NCBI RefSeq assembly: GCF_003626915.1
Contig: NZ_CP032570.1
Span: forward strand, 1 to 64,000
Length of the DNA stretch: 64,000 bases
Source: Tsuneonella amylolytica
GTDB taxonomy: Bacteria; Pseudomonadota; Alphaproteobacteria; Sphingomonadales; Sphingomonadaceae
Reading direction: 5' to 3'
Part shown: positions 36,477 to 46,026 of the stretch, one piece after another
Position numbering within the stretch: position 1 is the first letter of the stretch
How the letters are laid out: every line of letters begins with the position of its first letter
Made by a program: the position numbers and the translations under genes
The notes under the pieces: generated by a model
The model's database searches: none
The model's input: only the letters and a program-made list of their open reading frames with translations
What the model was told of the DNA's origin: nothing

Positions 36477-37868
36477 CTAGCGGTAGCAGACCTTCTTCGC
36501 CGCCTCGACGATGCGCGCAGCATCGATGAGCGCCAGCTTTTCGAGGTTCGCGGCATAGGGCAGCGGAACATCCTCGTCGCACACGCGCAGAACGGGCGCG
36601 TCGAGGTGGTCGAAGCCTTCCTCCATGCAGATCGTCGTCACCTCGGACGCGATCGAGCATGTCGGCCAGCCTTCCTCGGCGATGATGAGCCGGTTGGTCT
36701 TGGCCAACGAAGTCAGAATGGCGTCCTTGTCGAGCGGGCGCAGCGTGCGAAGGTCGATGACTTCGGCCTCGATACCCTCTCCCGCCAGCGTCTCGGCCGC
36801 TTCCAGCGCAAGGCCCACGCCGATCGAATAGCTGACGATGGTGACGTCGGTCCCTTCCCGGACGATGCGGGCCTTGCCGATGGGCAGCACCCATTCGTCG
36901 ACCTGCGGCACGTCGAAACTGCGGCCGTAGACCAGCTCGTTTTCGAGGAAGACCACTGGATCTTCGCTGCGGATCGCCGCGCGCAGAAGGCCTTTGGCGT
37001 CGGCCGCGTCGTAGGGCGCGATCACGATGAGGCCGGGAACGCTGGCGTACCACGGGCCGTAGTTCTGGCTGTGCTGTGCGCCCACGCGGCTCGCCGCCCC
37101 GTTGGGGCCGCGGAAGACCACCGGGCACCGCATCTGGCCGCCGGACATGTAGTTCGTCTTGGCCGCCGAGTTCACGATATGGTCGATCGCCTGCATGGCG
37201 AAATTGAACGTCATGAACTCGACGATCGGGCGCAGGCCGCCCATCGCGGCACCGGTGCCGATGCCGGCGAACCCGTATTCGGTGATCGGCGTGTCGATGA
37301 CCCGCTTGGGTCCGAACTCGTCGAGCAGCCCCTGCGTCACCTTGTAGGCACCCTGGTATTGCGCGACTTCCTCGCCCATCACGAACACGCGGTCGTCGGC
37401 ACGCATTTCCTCGGCCATCGCATCGCGCAACGCCTCGCGCACGGTCACGGTGGTCATCGCCGTGCCTTCGGGAATCTCGGGATCGCGCGCCGGTTCGGCC
37501 TGGGGCTCCCTGGCGATGGCCGGAGCATCGGGCTCGTCGCGCCCGACGTCCTTGCCCTCGCCCGGCACGTCCTCGACTTCGGCGAATGAGCCGGGCGCAG
37601 GTGCGGGCGCAGCGGCGTCCACGCCATCCTCGCCCTGCATCGTCGCGATGACTTCGCCGACCTTCACGTTCTCGGTCCCCTCGGGCACCACGATCCTGCC
37701 GATCGTGCCCTCGTCGACCGCTTCGAATTCCATCGTCGCCTTGTCGGTCTCGATCTCAGCGAGGATGTCGCCGGCGCTGACTTCGTCGCCTTCCTTGACC
37801 AGCCAGCGGGCGAGCGTGCCCTCCTCCATCGTCGGCGAGAGCGCGGGCATCTTGAGTTCGAGCGCCAT
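36477..37868 (-). CDS. pdhB: Pyruvate dehydrogenase E1 beta with N-terminal lipoyl domain
   Basis: 463 aa. The N-terminal lipoyl domain (about 1-80) carries Lys43 in ETDKATME. A Pro/Ala/Glu linker follows (about 85-140), then the transketolase-like E1 beta (from about 140), with [13 protein letters not shown] and [17 protein letters not shown] as landmarks. A lipoyl domain on E1 beta is typical of alphaproteobacterial PDH. It is translated with pdhA by a TGATG junction (1-base overlap). The E2 and E3 genes are not in the window. Confidence 0.95.
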   Translation of the reverse strand: MALELKMPALSPTMEEGTLARWLVKEGDEVSAGDILAEIETDKATMEFEAVDEGTIGRIVVPEGTENVKVGEVIATMQGEDGVDAAAPAPAPGSFAEVEDVPGEGKDVGRDEPDAPAIAREPQAEPARDPEIPEGTAMTTVTVREALRDAMAEEMRADDRVFVMGEEVAQYQGAYKVTQGLLDEFGPKRVIDTPITEYGFAGIGTGAAMGGLRPIVEFMTFNFAMQAIDHIVNSAAKTNYMSGGQMRCPVVFRGPNGAASRVGAQHSQNYGPWYASVPGLIVIAPYDAADAKGLLRAAIRSEDPVVFLENELVYGRSFDVPQVDEWVLPIGKARIVREGTDVTIVSYSIGVGLALEAAETLAGEGIEAEVIDLRTLRPLDKDAILTSLAKTNRLIIAEEGWPTCSIASEVTTICMEEGFDHLDAPVLRVCDEDVPLPYAANLEKLALIDAARIVEAAKKVCYR

Positions 37869-38953
37869 CAGTACGACTCCACCAGGACGTCGGTGTAAAG
37901 CTCGGACGCCTCAGGCTCGGGCGAGCTTTCGGCGAAGTCCGCGCTTTCGGACACCTGCGTACGGATGCGCTTGTCGATGTCCTTGAGTTCGTCCTCGCTG
38001 CGGCCCATCTCGATCAGTTCCTTCTTCGCGCGCTCGATCGGGTCGTTGTGTTCGCGCTGGTCCTGCACTTCCTCGCGGGTCCGGTATTTGGCCGGATCGG
38101 ACATGGAGTGCCCGCGGTAGCGATAGGTGTTGAGTTCCATCAGCACCGGGCCGTTGCCCCCGCGCACGTGCCTGAACGCTACTTCGGCCGCCTGGCGCAC
38201 TTCCAGCACGTCCATGCCGTTCACGTCCATGCCGGGGATGCGGAAGGCGGTGCCGCGGCGGTAGAATTCGGTTTCGGCGGAGCTGCGCGCCGTGCTCGTG
38301 CCCATCGCGTACTGGTTGTTCTCCACCGCGAACACGATCGGCAGCTTCCACAGCGATGCCATGTTCATCGTCTCGTAGACCTGGCCCTGGTTGGCCGCGC
38401 CATCGCCAAAATAGGCAAGGCACAGGCCGCCGTCGCCGCGATACTGATGCGCCAGCGCGAGGCCTCCGCCCAGCGCGACTTGCGCGCCGACGATGCCGTG
38501 CCCGCCGTAGAACTTATGCTCGGTCGAGAACATGTGCATCGACCCGCCCTTGCCCTTGCTGATCCCGGCTTCGCGTCCGGTCAGTTCGGCCATGATGACC
38601 TTGGGGTCGATGCCGTAGGCCAGCATATGGCCGTGGTCGCGGTATCCGGTAATGACGCTGTCGAGACCTTCGGTCAGCGCAGACTGAAGGCCCACGGCGA
38701 CCGCTTCCTGCCCGATGTAGAGGTGACAGAACCCACCGATGAGACCGAGACCGTAGAGCTGGCCGGCGCGCTCCTCGAACCGGCGGATCAGCAGCATCTG
38801 TTCGTACAAGGCGAGGAGCTCGTCCTCACTCGGTTTGTAGCGGGGGTCGGCTTGGTGCGCGTCCTGCAGCGAATGGAGTGCGAAGTCGCGGTCTGCGGCT
38901 GTCTGGTCGGTGGGCGTCGCGGGGGCTTTGCCCTTGCTGGCAGTTTTGGCCAA
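37868..38953 (-). CDS. pdhA: Pyruvate dehydrogenase E1 alpha
   Basis: 361 aa thiamine-diphosphate enzyme subunit that decarboxylates pyruvate with PdhB. TPP binding motif [12 protein letters not shown] and ENNQYAMGT are present, plus the phosphorylation-loop-like [13 protein letters not shown] 38953 (start of AKTASKGK) is chosen because AGAGGA lies 8 bases upstream. The frame is open 30 codons further, which look non-coding. A disordered lead of about 40 residues is normal. Confidence 0.93.
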   Translation of the reverse strand: MAKTASKGKAPATPTDQTAADRDFALHSLQDAHQADPRYKPSEDELLALYEQMLLIRRFEERAGQLYGLGLIGGFCHLYIGQEAVAVGLQSALTEGLDSVITGYRDHGHMLAYGIDPKVIMAELTGREAGISKGKGGSMHMFSTEHKFYGGHGIVGAQVALGGGLALAHQYRGDGGLCLAYFGDGAANQGQVYETMNMASLWKLPIVFAVENNQYAMGTSTARSSAETEFYRRGTAFRIPGMDVNGMDVLEVRQAAEVAFRHVRGGNGPVLMELNTYRYRGHSMSDPAKYRTREEVQDQREHNDPIERAKKELIEMGRSEDELKDIDKRIRTQVSESADFAESSPEPEASELYTDVLVESY

Positions 38954-39086
38954 AGATCGGGTCCTCTGGTGTCTCGCCGGGGAGGTGGCGTCAGGCGTGG
39001 GCGCGTATGCCGTATGGGAAAGCAGCGCGCAACTTGCGTGCATACGAAATCGCCGGGACGGGAATTTGTGCCGGTTTTTCGGCGCG

Positions 39087-39410
39087 TCAGTCGGTCGGCG
39101 GGTCGAGCAGGATCACGACCTCGTCGGGGCTGACGACGTTCAGATCCCGGCGCAGCAATTCGCCCACCAGGTCGGGATCGGCATGGTTCGGGTTGAGCGC
39201 GTCGACCTGAACCTTGAGTTCGTCCCGCTCGTGCTTGAGCTCGGCCAGTTGAGCGCGGCGCTGATCCAGCAGGCGCAGGTTCTCGCCCCAAGCGAGCAGT
39301 CCGCTCGGCCCAGCGATGCCCAGCGCGCCGAGTACGAGCAGCGCCGCCAGCGCGATGCCCTGCGTCGCGCGTTCCTTGGGAGACGTGATTCTGTGGCCTT
39401 CGCGTGTCAC
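39087..39410 (-). CDS. FtsB-like septum formation initiator protein
   Basis: 107 aa. One membrane helix (about 17-38), then a coiled-coil-like stretch of charged heptads (NLRLLDQRRAQLAELKHERDELK as landmark) and a C-terminal DPDLVGELLRRDLNVVSPDEVVI block typical of the DivIC/FtsB family, which links FtsL and FtsQ in the divisome. GTG 39410 is the best start, though no ribosome site is clear. In alphaproteobacteria this gene often lies just before pdhA, as here. Confidence 0.82.
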   Translation of the reverse strand: MTREGHRITSPKERATQGIALAALLVLGALGIAGPSGLLAWGENLRLLDQRRAQLAELKHERDELKVQVDALNPNHADPDLVGELLRRDLNVVSPDEVVILLDPPTD

Positions 39411-39551
39411 GAAATCGACAGAATCACAGTTAACCCTTTCATTCAAGCGGTTTGTTCGCGGGAAGGTGGCGAGCGGTCCTACCCCTAGCGACCACGCCGC
39501 CGGAACCGCGGCCGGCCCGGCGCATACTTTATGTAAACGAGGGGCATTTTC
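39411..39551. other. 141-bp divergent gap before mscS
   Basis: Contains the start region of the FtsB-like gene and the promoter of mscS. A GC-rich inverted repeat (CCGCCGG...CCGGCCCGGCG) lies around 39490-39520, and an A/T stretch TACTTTATGTAAAC just before mscS is -10-like. TTAACCC occurs near 39430. No gene. Confidence 0.35.
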
Positions 39552-40460
39552 ATGACGACCGCAACCACTCCCGCTGCCACCCCCGCGGCCGTGAACCCGA
39601 TCGCCACCTTGCAGACCCATCTTGTGGAAATGGGACGCGAAGTCGTGCGCGCTCTGCCCAACATCGCGATCGCGCTGGTCGTCATCCTCCTGACGTGGCT
39701 CGTTGCGAAATACGCCGTGCGGATCGTCGACAGGCTTACCGGCAAGACCAAGCTCCGCCCCAGTCTCAAGAACCTGTTCGATACGCTGGCCAAGCTCGCC
39801 ATCTGGCTGATCGGGCTGATGATCGCGCTCATCATCGTCATGCCGGGGTTCACACCCGCCAGCCTCATCGCCGGGCTTGGCATCGGCGCGGTCGCGATCG
39901 GGTTCGCGTTTCAGGACATCTTCGAAAACTTCCTGGCGGGCGTCCTCATCATGATCCGGGAGAAGATGCGGATCGGCGACGTGATCGAGTGCGAAGGAAT
40001 CGTCGGAAAGGTCGAGCACATCACGCTGCGCGAAACGCACGTGAGGAAGCTGTCGGGCGAACTCACCGTCGTGCCCAATTCCATCCTGTTCAAGAACCCG
40101 GTCGAAATCCTCACGGACGGGACAGAACGCCGGCACGAAGTGGTCGCCGGCGTGTCCTACGACACCGATCTCGACCAGGCCGCCGACGTCATCCGCGCCT
40201 CGGTAGAGAGGGTCGAAGGCGTCCTCGTGGACAAGGGGATCGACGTGTTCGCGCAAGAGTTCAATTCGAGCTCTATCGATTTCAAGGTCCGCTGGTGGGC
40301 GGGTTCGACTCCGCGCAACATGTGGGAAACCCGCGACCGCGTGATCCGTGCGATCAAGCGGGGACTCGACGATGCGGGCATCGAGATCCCGTTCCCCTAC
40401 ATCACGCATACCTTCAAGGAGCGGGTTCCGCTGGGCCGCGAGCCGGGCGAGCAAGCCTGA
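39552..40460 (+). CDS. Small-conductance mechanosensitive channel, MscS family
   Basis: 302 aa. Three hydrophobic helices lie at about 35-55, 75-98 and 103-132. The third is the Gly/Ala-rich pore helix GLGIGAVAIGFAFQDIFENF. The beta domain follows (RIGDVIECEGIVGKVEHI as landmarks), then the alpha/beta cytoplasmic domain. It releases solutes on osmotic downshock in the inner membrane. The first 15 residues are Thr/Ala/Pro-rich. Divergent from the FtsB-like gene. Confidence 0.92.
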   Translation: MTTATTPAATPAAVNPIATLQTHLVEMGREVVRALPNIAIALVVILLTWLVAKYAVRIVDRLTGKTKLRPSLKNLFDTLAKLAIWLIGLMIALIIVMPGFTPASLIAGLGIGAVAIGFAFQDIFENFLAGVLIMIREKMRIGDVIECEGIVGKVEHITLRETHVRKLSGELTVVPNSILFKNPVEILTDGTERRHEVVAGVSYDTDLDQAADVIRASVERVEGVLVDKGIDVFAQEFNSSSIDFKVRWWAGSTPRNMWETRDRVIRAIKRGLDDAGIEIPFPYITHTFKERVPLGREPGEQA

Positions 40461-40510
40461 CAAGTATTTCTGCGGTGACCATCGCACTGCCGGCGGTCTA
40501 GGCGTCCGGC

Positions 40511-41707
40511 ATGGCGACCGCTCCCGACCCGACCGCGCACTACCTGACGCCCGCGGGTGAGCGAGCCCTTGCGGTCGTCATCGCGGTGGTCACGGCCAAC
40601 GCGTATTACATCCACCCGATCATCCGCGAGGTCGCGCTCCATTTCGGGGTGAGCGATGCGGCTATCGGACTGGTGCCGGCGCTCAACCAGCTGGCGCTGG
40701 CGCTCGGCATCCTGCTTTTGCTGCCGTTGGGAGACCGCTTTTCCAACCGGACGCTGACGATCGTATTCGTCACCGGGCAGACCGTTTCTCTCGCCCTGAT
40801 GACGGTTGCGGAGGCGTACTCCATTTTTGTCGCTGCCTCGACCCTGCTGGGTTTTTTCACCATAGCGCCCTACCTGCTCCCGGCATACGCTTCGAAGCGG
40901 GTGGCGCCTGAACGGCTCGGCCAGGTGACCGCCATGCTGACGGCGGGCGTCATCTTCGGGATCCTCGTGGCCCGGGTCGGGGCCGGCATCGTCACCGAAC
41001 AATTCGGATGGCGGGCCGTATATTGGATCGCGACCGCGCTGATGGTGGCGGTGACGATCGCGCTGCCATTCCTGATGGACCGCCCACGTGCCGCCCGCGA
41101 GCGGCAAACGCCGTATCTCGAACTCCTGCGTTCGCTCGGCCCGCTGATGAACCGGCACCGCGAGGTGCTTGTTTCCGGCATCATCCAGGCGCTGAATTTC
41201 GCGAGTTTCATCGCGCTCTGGCTGGGCCTTGCCCTGCACCTGACGAGCCCGGAACTCGGCTACGGCGTGGATACGGTCGGCTATCTCGCCGGGGTGGCCG
41301 CAATCAGCGTCTTTTCCACTCCGCGCCTCGGCCGCCTCGCCGATCGCATCGGCCCGCTGAAGGCACGGGCGATCTTCTCCGTCGTGCAGCTTGCCGGGAT
41401 AGCGCTGTTCTATCCGCTCGGGAGCAGCGTGTGGACCATTCTCGTCCCGCTGGCCCTGGTCAATCTGGTCGGGCCCGGCATCGACGTGGCGGGCCGCATG
41501 ACCTTCCTTGCCCTCCCGCCCGAACGCCGCACCCGCCTGACGACCATTTACGTCGTGCTGATGTTCATCGGCGGCGGCATCGGAAGCCTGCTGGGAACCT
41601 GGACCTACGATCACGGGGGATGGGCCGGAACGTGCGCGTTGCTGGCCGCGATCGCGCTCGTCTCCACGGCGATCAGCCTGCTCGCAGCCAAGCGGTCCGC
41701 AAGCTGA
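40511..41707 (+). CDS. Major facilitator superfamily transporter
   Basis: 398 aa with about 12 predicted helices. Motif-A-like residues follow helix 2 (LPLGDRFSNRTL), with a cytoplasmic loop (RPRAARERQTPYLE) between halves. The type fits drug- or sugar-efflux MFS families, but the substrate is not readable. ATG 40511 is chosen. Its stop is 2 bases from the CCA end of the tRNA-Arg on the other strand. Confidence 0.85.
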   Translation: MATAPDPTAHYLTPAGERALAVVIAVVTANAYYIHPIIREVALHFGVSDAAIGLVPALNQLALALGILLLLPLGDRFSNRTLTIVFVTGQTVSLALMTVAEAYSIFVAASTLLGFFTIAPYLLPAYASKRVAPERLGQVTAMLTAGVIFGILVARVGAGIVTEQFGWRAVYWIATALMVAVTIALPFLMDRPRAARERQTPYLELLRSLGPLMNRHREVLVSGIIQALNFASFIALWLGLALHLTSPELGYGVDTVGYLAGVAAISVFSTPRLGRLADRIGPLKARAIFSVVQLAGIALFYPLGSSVWTILVPLALVNLVGPGIDVAGRMTFLALPPERRTRLTTIYVVLMFIGGGIGSLLGTWTYDHGGWAGTCALLAAIALVSTAISLLAAKRSAS

Positions 41708-41708
41708 T

Positions 41709-41785
41709 TGGTGCGCCCGACAGGATTCGAACCTGTGGCCCCCAGATTAGGAATCTGATGCTCTATCCTGCTGAGCTACGGGCGC
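41709..41785 (-). tRNA. tRNA-Arg(CCT)
   Basis: On the minus strand it reads GCGCCCG...CGGGCGCACCA, with a 7-bp acceptor stem, D-arm AGCTCAGCAGGATAGAGC, and a T-arm with TTCGAATC. The anticodon loop TTCCTAA gives CCT, reading AGG arginine codons. The CCA end is encoded. 77 bases long. It sits just beside the convergent MFS gene. Confidence 0.95.
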
Positions 41786-41823
41786 GCCGGGGCTGCGTTA
41801 CGCCACGAGCATTCGCGTGACAA

Positions 41824-42285
41824 TCAGTTGATCTCGTCGGGAGGGGCGACGGGAAACGGCAGCGGCGCCACCGGCACGCCCTCCTCCACCAGCGCTTTCG
41901 CCTCTTCCGCCGTGGCCCGACCGTGAACGACGGCATGCTCCCGCTCGCCGTAGTGCATCGCACGGCTCGTCTCGGCGAACTTGTCGCCGACGTAGGTGCT
42001 GCTTTCGAGCGCCCTGGCCTGCGCTGCGGCGAGCGCCTGCATCGCCGCGACGACTTTCGGGGGAAGCGCGTTGGCCACCGGCGTGTGCGCCTGATCGGCG
42101 GATGCGCGGCTGCGATTACCCTTGGCACCCACGGCGGGCGCCATCGGTGCCTTGTCCACCGCGGTGTCGCCGCAGGTGGGGCACGAGACGAGCCCGCGTT
42201 CGCGCTGGCTCGCGTAAGCATCCGACGAGGCGAACCACGCTTCGAACCGGTGGCCCGAGCGGCAGGAAAGGTCGAACACGATCAT
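41824..42285 (-). CDS. DUF1178 family protein
   Basis: 153 aa. The N-terminus MIVFDLSCRSGHRFEAWF and SCPTCG match the DUF1178 family, with a likely metal-binding site formed by one Cys-x3-H pair and a CxxC. The Ala/Lys-rich middle is helical. The function is unknown. It follows the nitrilase-family gene by 8 bases, so it belongs to a grxC-nit-DUF1178 operon. Confidence 0.88.
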   Translation of the reverse strand: MIVFDLSCRSGHRFEAWFASSDAYASQRERGLVSCPTCGDTAVDKAPMAPAVGAKGNRSRASADQAHTPVANALPPKVVAAMQALAAAQARALESSTYVGDKFAETSRAMHYGEREHAVVHGRATAEEAKALVEEGVPVAPLPFPVAPPDEIN

Positions 42286-42293
42286 CGCCTGCG

Positions 42294-43112
42294 CTAGTTG
42301 GCGATGCTACGTCGGTTGGCAAGGCTGGGAAGCTGCGCGCGCACATCGGCGGTGCGGGCCGGGTCGATATCGGCAAATCCGACTCCGGCGTCCTCGCCGC
42401 CCATATCGAGCACGACCTCGCCCCAGGGATCCACCACGAGACTGTGGCCATAGGTCCGGCGCCCGTCCTCGTGCTCGCCCACCTGTGCCGCCGCGATTAC
42501 CCATGCGCTTGCTTCGACCGCGCGGGCGCGCTGCAGGAGGTGCCAATGCGCTTCGCCGGTGGGGACGGTGAAGGCAGCGGGAATGGCGATCGCATCGCAG
42601 CGCCGTTGGCCGAGTGCTTCGAACAAAGCGGGGAAGCGCAAGTCGTAGCAAACCGTCAGACCGAGCCGGCCGACCGGCGTATCGTCGGCCGTAACAACCT
42701 CGCTGCCAGGCTCGAACGCGTTCGATTCCCGCCAGCTTTCGCCGCTGGCGAGATCGACATCGAACATATGGATCTTGTCGTACCGCGCCGCAATCGAACC
42801 GTCGGGCGCAACCAGCAGCGACCGGTTCGCCCACCGGCCGCCCACCCCTTGCACCGCCAGCGATCCAAGCCCGATCCACAGGCCGGTCTCGATCGCGGCT
42901 GCCTGCGCCGATGCGAGGACGGGGTTGTCCTCCTCGGCCACGATCTCGTTCGCCGCCCGGCTGCGATCGCGGTCGAGCATGCCGGTCATTTCGGGGGTGA
43001 AAAGCATCTCCGCCCCGCCCCGCGCACCTTGCACCGCCGCCTCGTAGAGCGTTGCCGCATTGGCCCCAGGCTGGATGCCCGCGGTCATCTGCAGCACGGC
43101 AATACGCGTCAC
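42294..43112 (-). CDS. Carbon-nitrogen hydrolase (nitrilase/omega-amidase type)
   Basis: 272 aa. The catalytic triad Glu41 (FTPEMTG), Lys113 (RYDKIHMFD) and Cys155 (VCYDLRFP) is complete. Order and length fit the Nit1/Nit2 branch, whose members remove deaminated glutathione or other omega-amides. GTG at 43112 overlaps the grxC stop (GTGA), fixing the start and suggesting coupling to the glutathione system, which is consistent with the Nit1 idea (inference). Confidence 0.9.
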   Translation of the reverse strand: MTRIAVLQMTAGIQPGANAATLYEAAVQGARGGAEMLFTPEMTGMLDRDRSRAANEIVAEEDNPVLASAQAAAIETGLWIGLGSLAVQGVGGRWANRSLLVAPDGSIAARYDKIHMFDVDLASGESWRESNAFEPGSEVVTADDTPVGRLGLTVCYDLRFPALFEALGQRRCDAIAIPAAFTVPTGEAHWHLLQRARAVEASAWVIAAAQVGEHEDGRRTYGHSLVVDPWGEVVLDMGGEDAGVGFADIDPARTADVRAQLPSLANRRSIAN

Positions 43113-43375
43113 GCGGCGTCCAGCATCGGGTCGAGCCTGCCCGCCCCGTCCAGCGCGAACAGGTCGTCGCAGCCGCCCACATACGTGTCGCCGATGAAAA
43201 TCTGCGGGACGGTGCGCGCCCGCGGCGCCCGTGCCATCATCTCGTCCCGCTTTGGCCCGCCCATCGTGACGTCGTGTTCGGTGTAGGCGACGCCCTTCTC
43301 GTCGAGAAGGCGCTTGGCACGATAGCAGTAGCCGCACCCGAACTTGGTGTAGATCTCGATATTCGGGGCAGCCAT
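43109..43375 (-). CDS. grxC: Glutaredoxin 3
   Basis: 88 aa thioltransferase using glutathione. Active site CGYC (Cys14, Cys17), the TVPQIFIGD cis-proline segment and the GGCDD glutathione-binding turn are present. ATG 43375 is preferred because AAGGA lies 7 bases upstream. An in-frame ATG at 43381 is possible. First gene of the grxC-nit-DUF1178 operon, divergent from hsp20. Confidence 0.95.
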   Translation of the reverse strand: MAAPNIEIYTKFGCGYCYRAKRLLDEKGVAYTEHDVTMGGPKRDEMMARAPRARTVPQIFIGDTYVGGCDDLFALDGAGRLDPMLDAA

Positions 43376-43441
43376 TTTCATTCCTTCGTGTTGCGCGCGC
43401 GGCCGCTTGAACCGGGGAAGCGCGCTCCTATCTCGGCAGCG

Positions 43442-43535
43442 TTACCGCGCCGGTTTCCGGGCGGCAACGCATAGTCCGGCGGGCGCCGGTACCGGGCCCG
43501 TCACAGTTCAAATTGCTCATCGGAGGATTTGTTTC
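43442..43535 (+). promoter_or_regulatory. ROSE-type RNA thermometer in hsp20 leader
   Basis: The leader folds into GC-rich hairpins (about 43442-43500) and a last weak stem that hides the ribosome site. Bases 43509-43514 and 43516-43518 pair with 43526-43531 and 43523-43525: C-G, A-T, A-T, A-T, T-A, T-G, a bulged G43515, then C-G, T-A, C-G, with loop ATCG. The left arm contains TTGCT, the conserved anti-Shine-Dalgarno of ROSE elements with its bulged G, and the right arm contains the GGAGGA of hsp20. Melting at heat-shock temperature would expose the site. Confidence 0.8.
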
Positions 43536-44009
43536 ATGTCGCGTCTCGATTTCACCCCCTACCGTCGCACCACCGTCGGATTCGACAAGCTGTTCGACCT
43601 GCTCGAAAGCCAGGTCCGCAACAACGCCGGCGACAACTATCCGCCGTTCAATATCGAGCGAACCGGTGACGACGACTATCGCATCACCCTCGCTGTCGCG
43701 GGCTTCCGCGCGCAGGATATCGACATCACCGCGCAGCAGAACCTGCTCGTGGTCCAGGGCAAGAAGCGGCCGGAACTCCAGCAGGGCGAGATGCTGCACA
43801 TCGGCATCGCCAATCGCGGTTTCGAACGCCGCTTCGAACTCGCCGACTTCGTCAGGGTCGACGCCGCCGACATGGCCGACGGCCTGTTGACGATCGACCT
43901 CGTGCGCGAGGTGCCCGAGGCGATGAAGCCGAAGAAGATCCACGTCGGCGGTCAGCCGTCGCTCGAGGTCGTCGATGACACCCCGGCGAAGGACGCCGAC
44001 GCCGCCTGA
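43536..44009 (+). CDS. Small heat-shock protein, Hsp20/IbpA type
   Basis: 157 aa alpha-crystallin-type chaperone that holds unfolded proteins. The N-terminal FDKLFDLLES and YPPFNIERTGDDDYRI lead into the alpha-crystallin domain (about 35-125). The C-terminal tail lacks an I-x-I/V triplet. The start ATG 43536 has GGAGGA 8 bases upstream. Expression is likely heat-controlled at translation by the leader described above. A strong hairpin follows the stop. Confidence 0.93.
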   Translation: MSRLDFTPYRRTTVGFDKLFDLLESQVRNNAGDNYPPFNIERTGDDDYRITLAVAGFRAQDIDITAQQNLLVVQGKKRPELQQGEMLHIGIANRGFERRFELADFVRVDAADMADGLLTIDLVREVPEAMKPKKIHVGGQPSLEVVDDTPAKDADAA

Positions 44010-44046
44010 CCCGGCGGACCGATTTCACTGGATGTCGAAACGATTC

Positions 44047-44072
44047 GGGGGCGGACCTTGCGGTCCGCCCCC
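44047..44072 (+). terminator. Perfect hairpin after hsp20
   Basis: 11-bp perfect stem GGGGGCGGACC/GGTCCGCCCCC with a TTGC loop, 37 bases after the hsp20 stop. No T-run follows. Its core is shared with the hairpin at 23106-23137. Confidence 0.6.
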
Positions 44073-44264
44073 ACGACGGTGAACGCCGTCTCGTGCGAAT
44101 CTGACCGTCCGGGTCGCAGAAGACGATCAAATTCGCATCAAGCTCGGGCAACCCAAGCTGGTTGCGTGGCTCTCCACTTAGCAAAAGATAAGCTTTGTAC
44201 CAGCCCCAGCACAATGTTGGTTGGCCCTCCGGCGCAACATATATTCCGATCCGATGCCAGTGGC
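44073..44264. other. Lower-GC intergenic stretch, possible decayed ORF
   Basis: This gap between hsp20 and pyrG is less GC-rich than the genes around it. On the minus strand (about 44120-44330) a protein-like segment is open (for example RIGIYVAPEG, LCWGWYKAYL, LDANLIVFCD), but it runs through the hsp20 terminator and gene without a stop of its own and has no good start. I record it as a possible remnant, not a gene. Confidence 0.3.
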
Positions 44265-44268
44265 TTGT

Positions 44269-44297
44269 AAAAAATAACCCCCGGTCCCGACACGGGG
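44269..44297 (-). terminator. Rho-independent terminator of pyrG
   Basis: On the minus strand, just after the pyrG stop, CCCCG pairs with CGGGG around a 9-base loop that has a weak inner GTC/GAC pair. Then comes GTTA and a run of six T. This fits an intrinsic terminator for the tpiA-secG-pyrG operon. Confidence 0.6.
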
Positions 44298-44302
44298 CAA
44301 AA

Positions 44303-45937
44303 TCACACCAGGCGTGATTGCCGCACTGCGGCTTCAACGAAACCGGCGAAAAGCGGGTGCGGATCGAATGGCTTGCTCTTCAGCTCGGGGTGGAACTGCA
44401 CGCCTACGAACCAAGGGTGATCGGGTCGCTCGACGATCTCGGGGAGCAGGCCATCGGGCGACATGCCGGAAAACACGAGACCGTCCCGCTCCAGCGCCGG
44501 ACGATAGGCGGAATTCACCTCGTACCGATGGCGATGCCGCTCGCTGATAGTGGTCGCCCCGCCGTAGATCGTGCTGACATGACTGTTACCTGCCAGCTTC
44601 GCCTCGTAGGCGCCGAGCCGCATGGTTCCGCCGAGGTCGCCGCCTTGCTCGCGCTTCTGCAGGCCCTCCTCGCTCATCCATTCCTCGATGATGCCGACGA
44701 CCGGCTCTTCGGTCGGACCGAACTCGGTCGAGCTCGCCTGCGCATGGCCGGCGGCCCGCGCCCCTTCGATGCAGGCCATCTGCATGCCGAGGCAGATGCC
44801 AAGGAACGGTACCTTACGTTCCTTGGCGAAGCGGACCGAGGCGATCTTGCCCTCGCTCCCCCGCTCGCCGAACCCGCCGGGCACCAGGATACCGTGCAGC
44901 GGCTCGAGCCGAGCCGCGATCTCGTCGTCGCCCTGTTCGAACACCTCGGCGTCGATCCAGCGGAGATTGACCTTGACCCGGTTGGCCATGCCGCCGTGAA
45001 CCAGCGCCTCGTTCAGCGACTTGTAGGCATCCTGCAGGCCGACGTACTTGCCGACGACGCCGATCGTGACCTCGCCTTCGGGGTTCTCGAACCGGTCGAC
45101 GATGTCGTCCCAGCGCGACAGGTCGGGCGCCGGTGCATCGGTGATACCGAAACCGCGCAGGACCTCGGTGTCGAGGCCTTCGCGGTGGTACTGTAACGGC
45201 ACCGCGTAGATGCTGGTCGCGTCGAGCGCAGGGATGACCGCTTCCATGCGCACATTGCAGAAGTTCGCGATCTTGCGCCGCTCGCCATCGGGAATCGGAT
45301 GCTCGGCGCGGCACAGGAGGACGTCGGGCTTGATACCCAAACTGGCGAGTTCGCGCACCGAGTGCTGGGTCGGCTTCGTCTTCAGCTCGCCGGCCGCCTT
45401 GATGTAGGGGACGAGTGTGACGTGCACGGACAGCGTCTGCAGCGGCTCCAGCTCGTTACGCAGCTGGCGGATCGCTTCCATGAACGGCAGCGATTCGATG
45501 TCACCCACCGTGCCGCCGATCTCGCACAGGATGAAATCGTGGTCGCCCTGGTCGGCCAGCGCGAAGGCCTTGATCGCGTCGGTGACGTGGGGGACGACCT
45601 GCACCGTCGCGCCGAGGTAGTCGCCGCGCCGTTCCTTGGCGATAATGTCGCGATAGACCCGCCCCGAGGTGACGTTGTCGGCCTGCCGCGCGGAAACGCC
45701 GGTAAAGCGTTCGTAGTGCCCCAGGTCGAGGTCGGTCTCCGCGCCGTCGTCGGTCACGTAGACCTCGCCGTGCTGATAGGGGCTCATCGTCCCCGGATCG
45801 ACGTTGAGATAGGGGTCGAACTTGCGGATGCGGACCTTGTACCCGCGCGCCTGCAGCAACGCGGCGAGCGATGCCGCCATGAGACCTTTGCCGAGCGAGG
45901 AGACCACGCCGCCGGTGATAAATATATACCGCGCCAT
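44303..45937 (-). CDS. pyrG: CTP synthase
   Basis: 544 aa enzyme making CTP from UTP, ATP and glutamine. The synthetase domain (1-about 270) opens with [14 protein letters not shown]. The glutaminase domain has the nucleophile in [11 protein letters not shown] and the oxyanion loop PGGFGERG, with His and Glu near VQFHPE. It lies last in tpiA-secG-pyrG on the minus strand and is followed by an intrinsic terminator. Confidence 0.97.
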   Translation of the reverse strand: MARYIFITGGVVSSLGKGLMAASLAALLQARGYKVRIRKFDPYLNVDPGTMSPYQHGEVYVTDDGAETDLDLGHYERFTGVSARQADNVTSGRVYRDIIAKERRGDYLGATVQVVPHVTDAIKAFALADQGDHDFILCEIGGTVGDIESLPFMEAIRQLRNELEPLQTLSVHVTLVPYIKAAGELKTKPTQHSVRELASLGIKPDVLLCRAEHPIPDGERRKIANFCNVRMEAVIPALDATSIYAVPLQYHREGLDTEVLRGFGITDAPAPDLSRWDDIVDRFENPEGEVTIGVVGKYVGLQDAYKSLNEALVHGGMANRVKVNLRWIDAEVFEQGDDEIAARLEPLHGILVPGGFGERGSEGKIASVRFAKERKVPFLGICLGMQMACIEGARAAGHAQASSTEFGPTEEPVVGIIEEWMSEEGLQKREQGGDLGGTMRLGAYEAKLAGNSHVSTIYGGATTISERHRHRYEVNSAYRPALERDGLVFSGMSPDGLLPEIVERPDHPWFVGVQFHPELKSKPFDPHPLFAGFVEAAVRQSRLV

Positions 45938-46026
45938 GGGAGTCGGGCCTTAAGGGTGAACGGGCATGGGGCGCAAGCGCGGATGTGCGGCGACGGGCCG
46001 CAATCCACAGCCGGCGTGGGGTCGGC

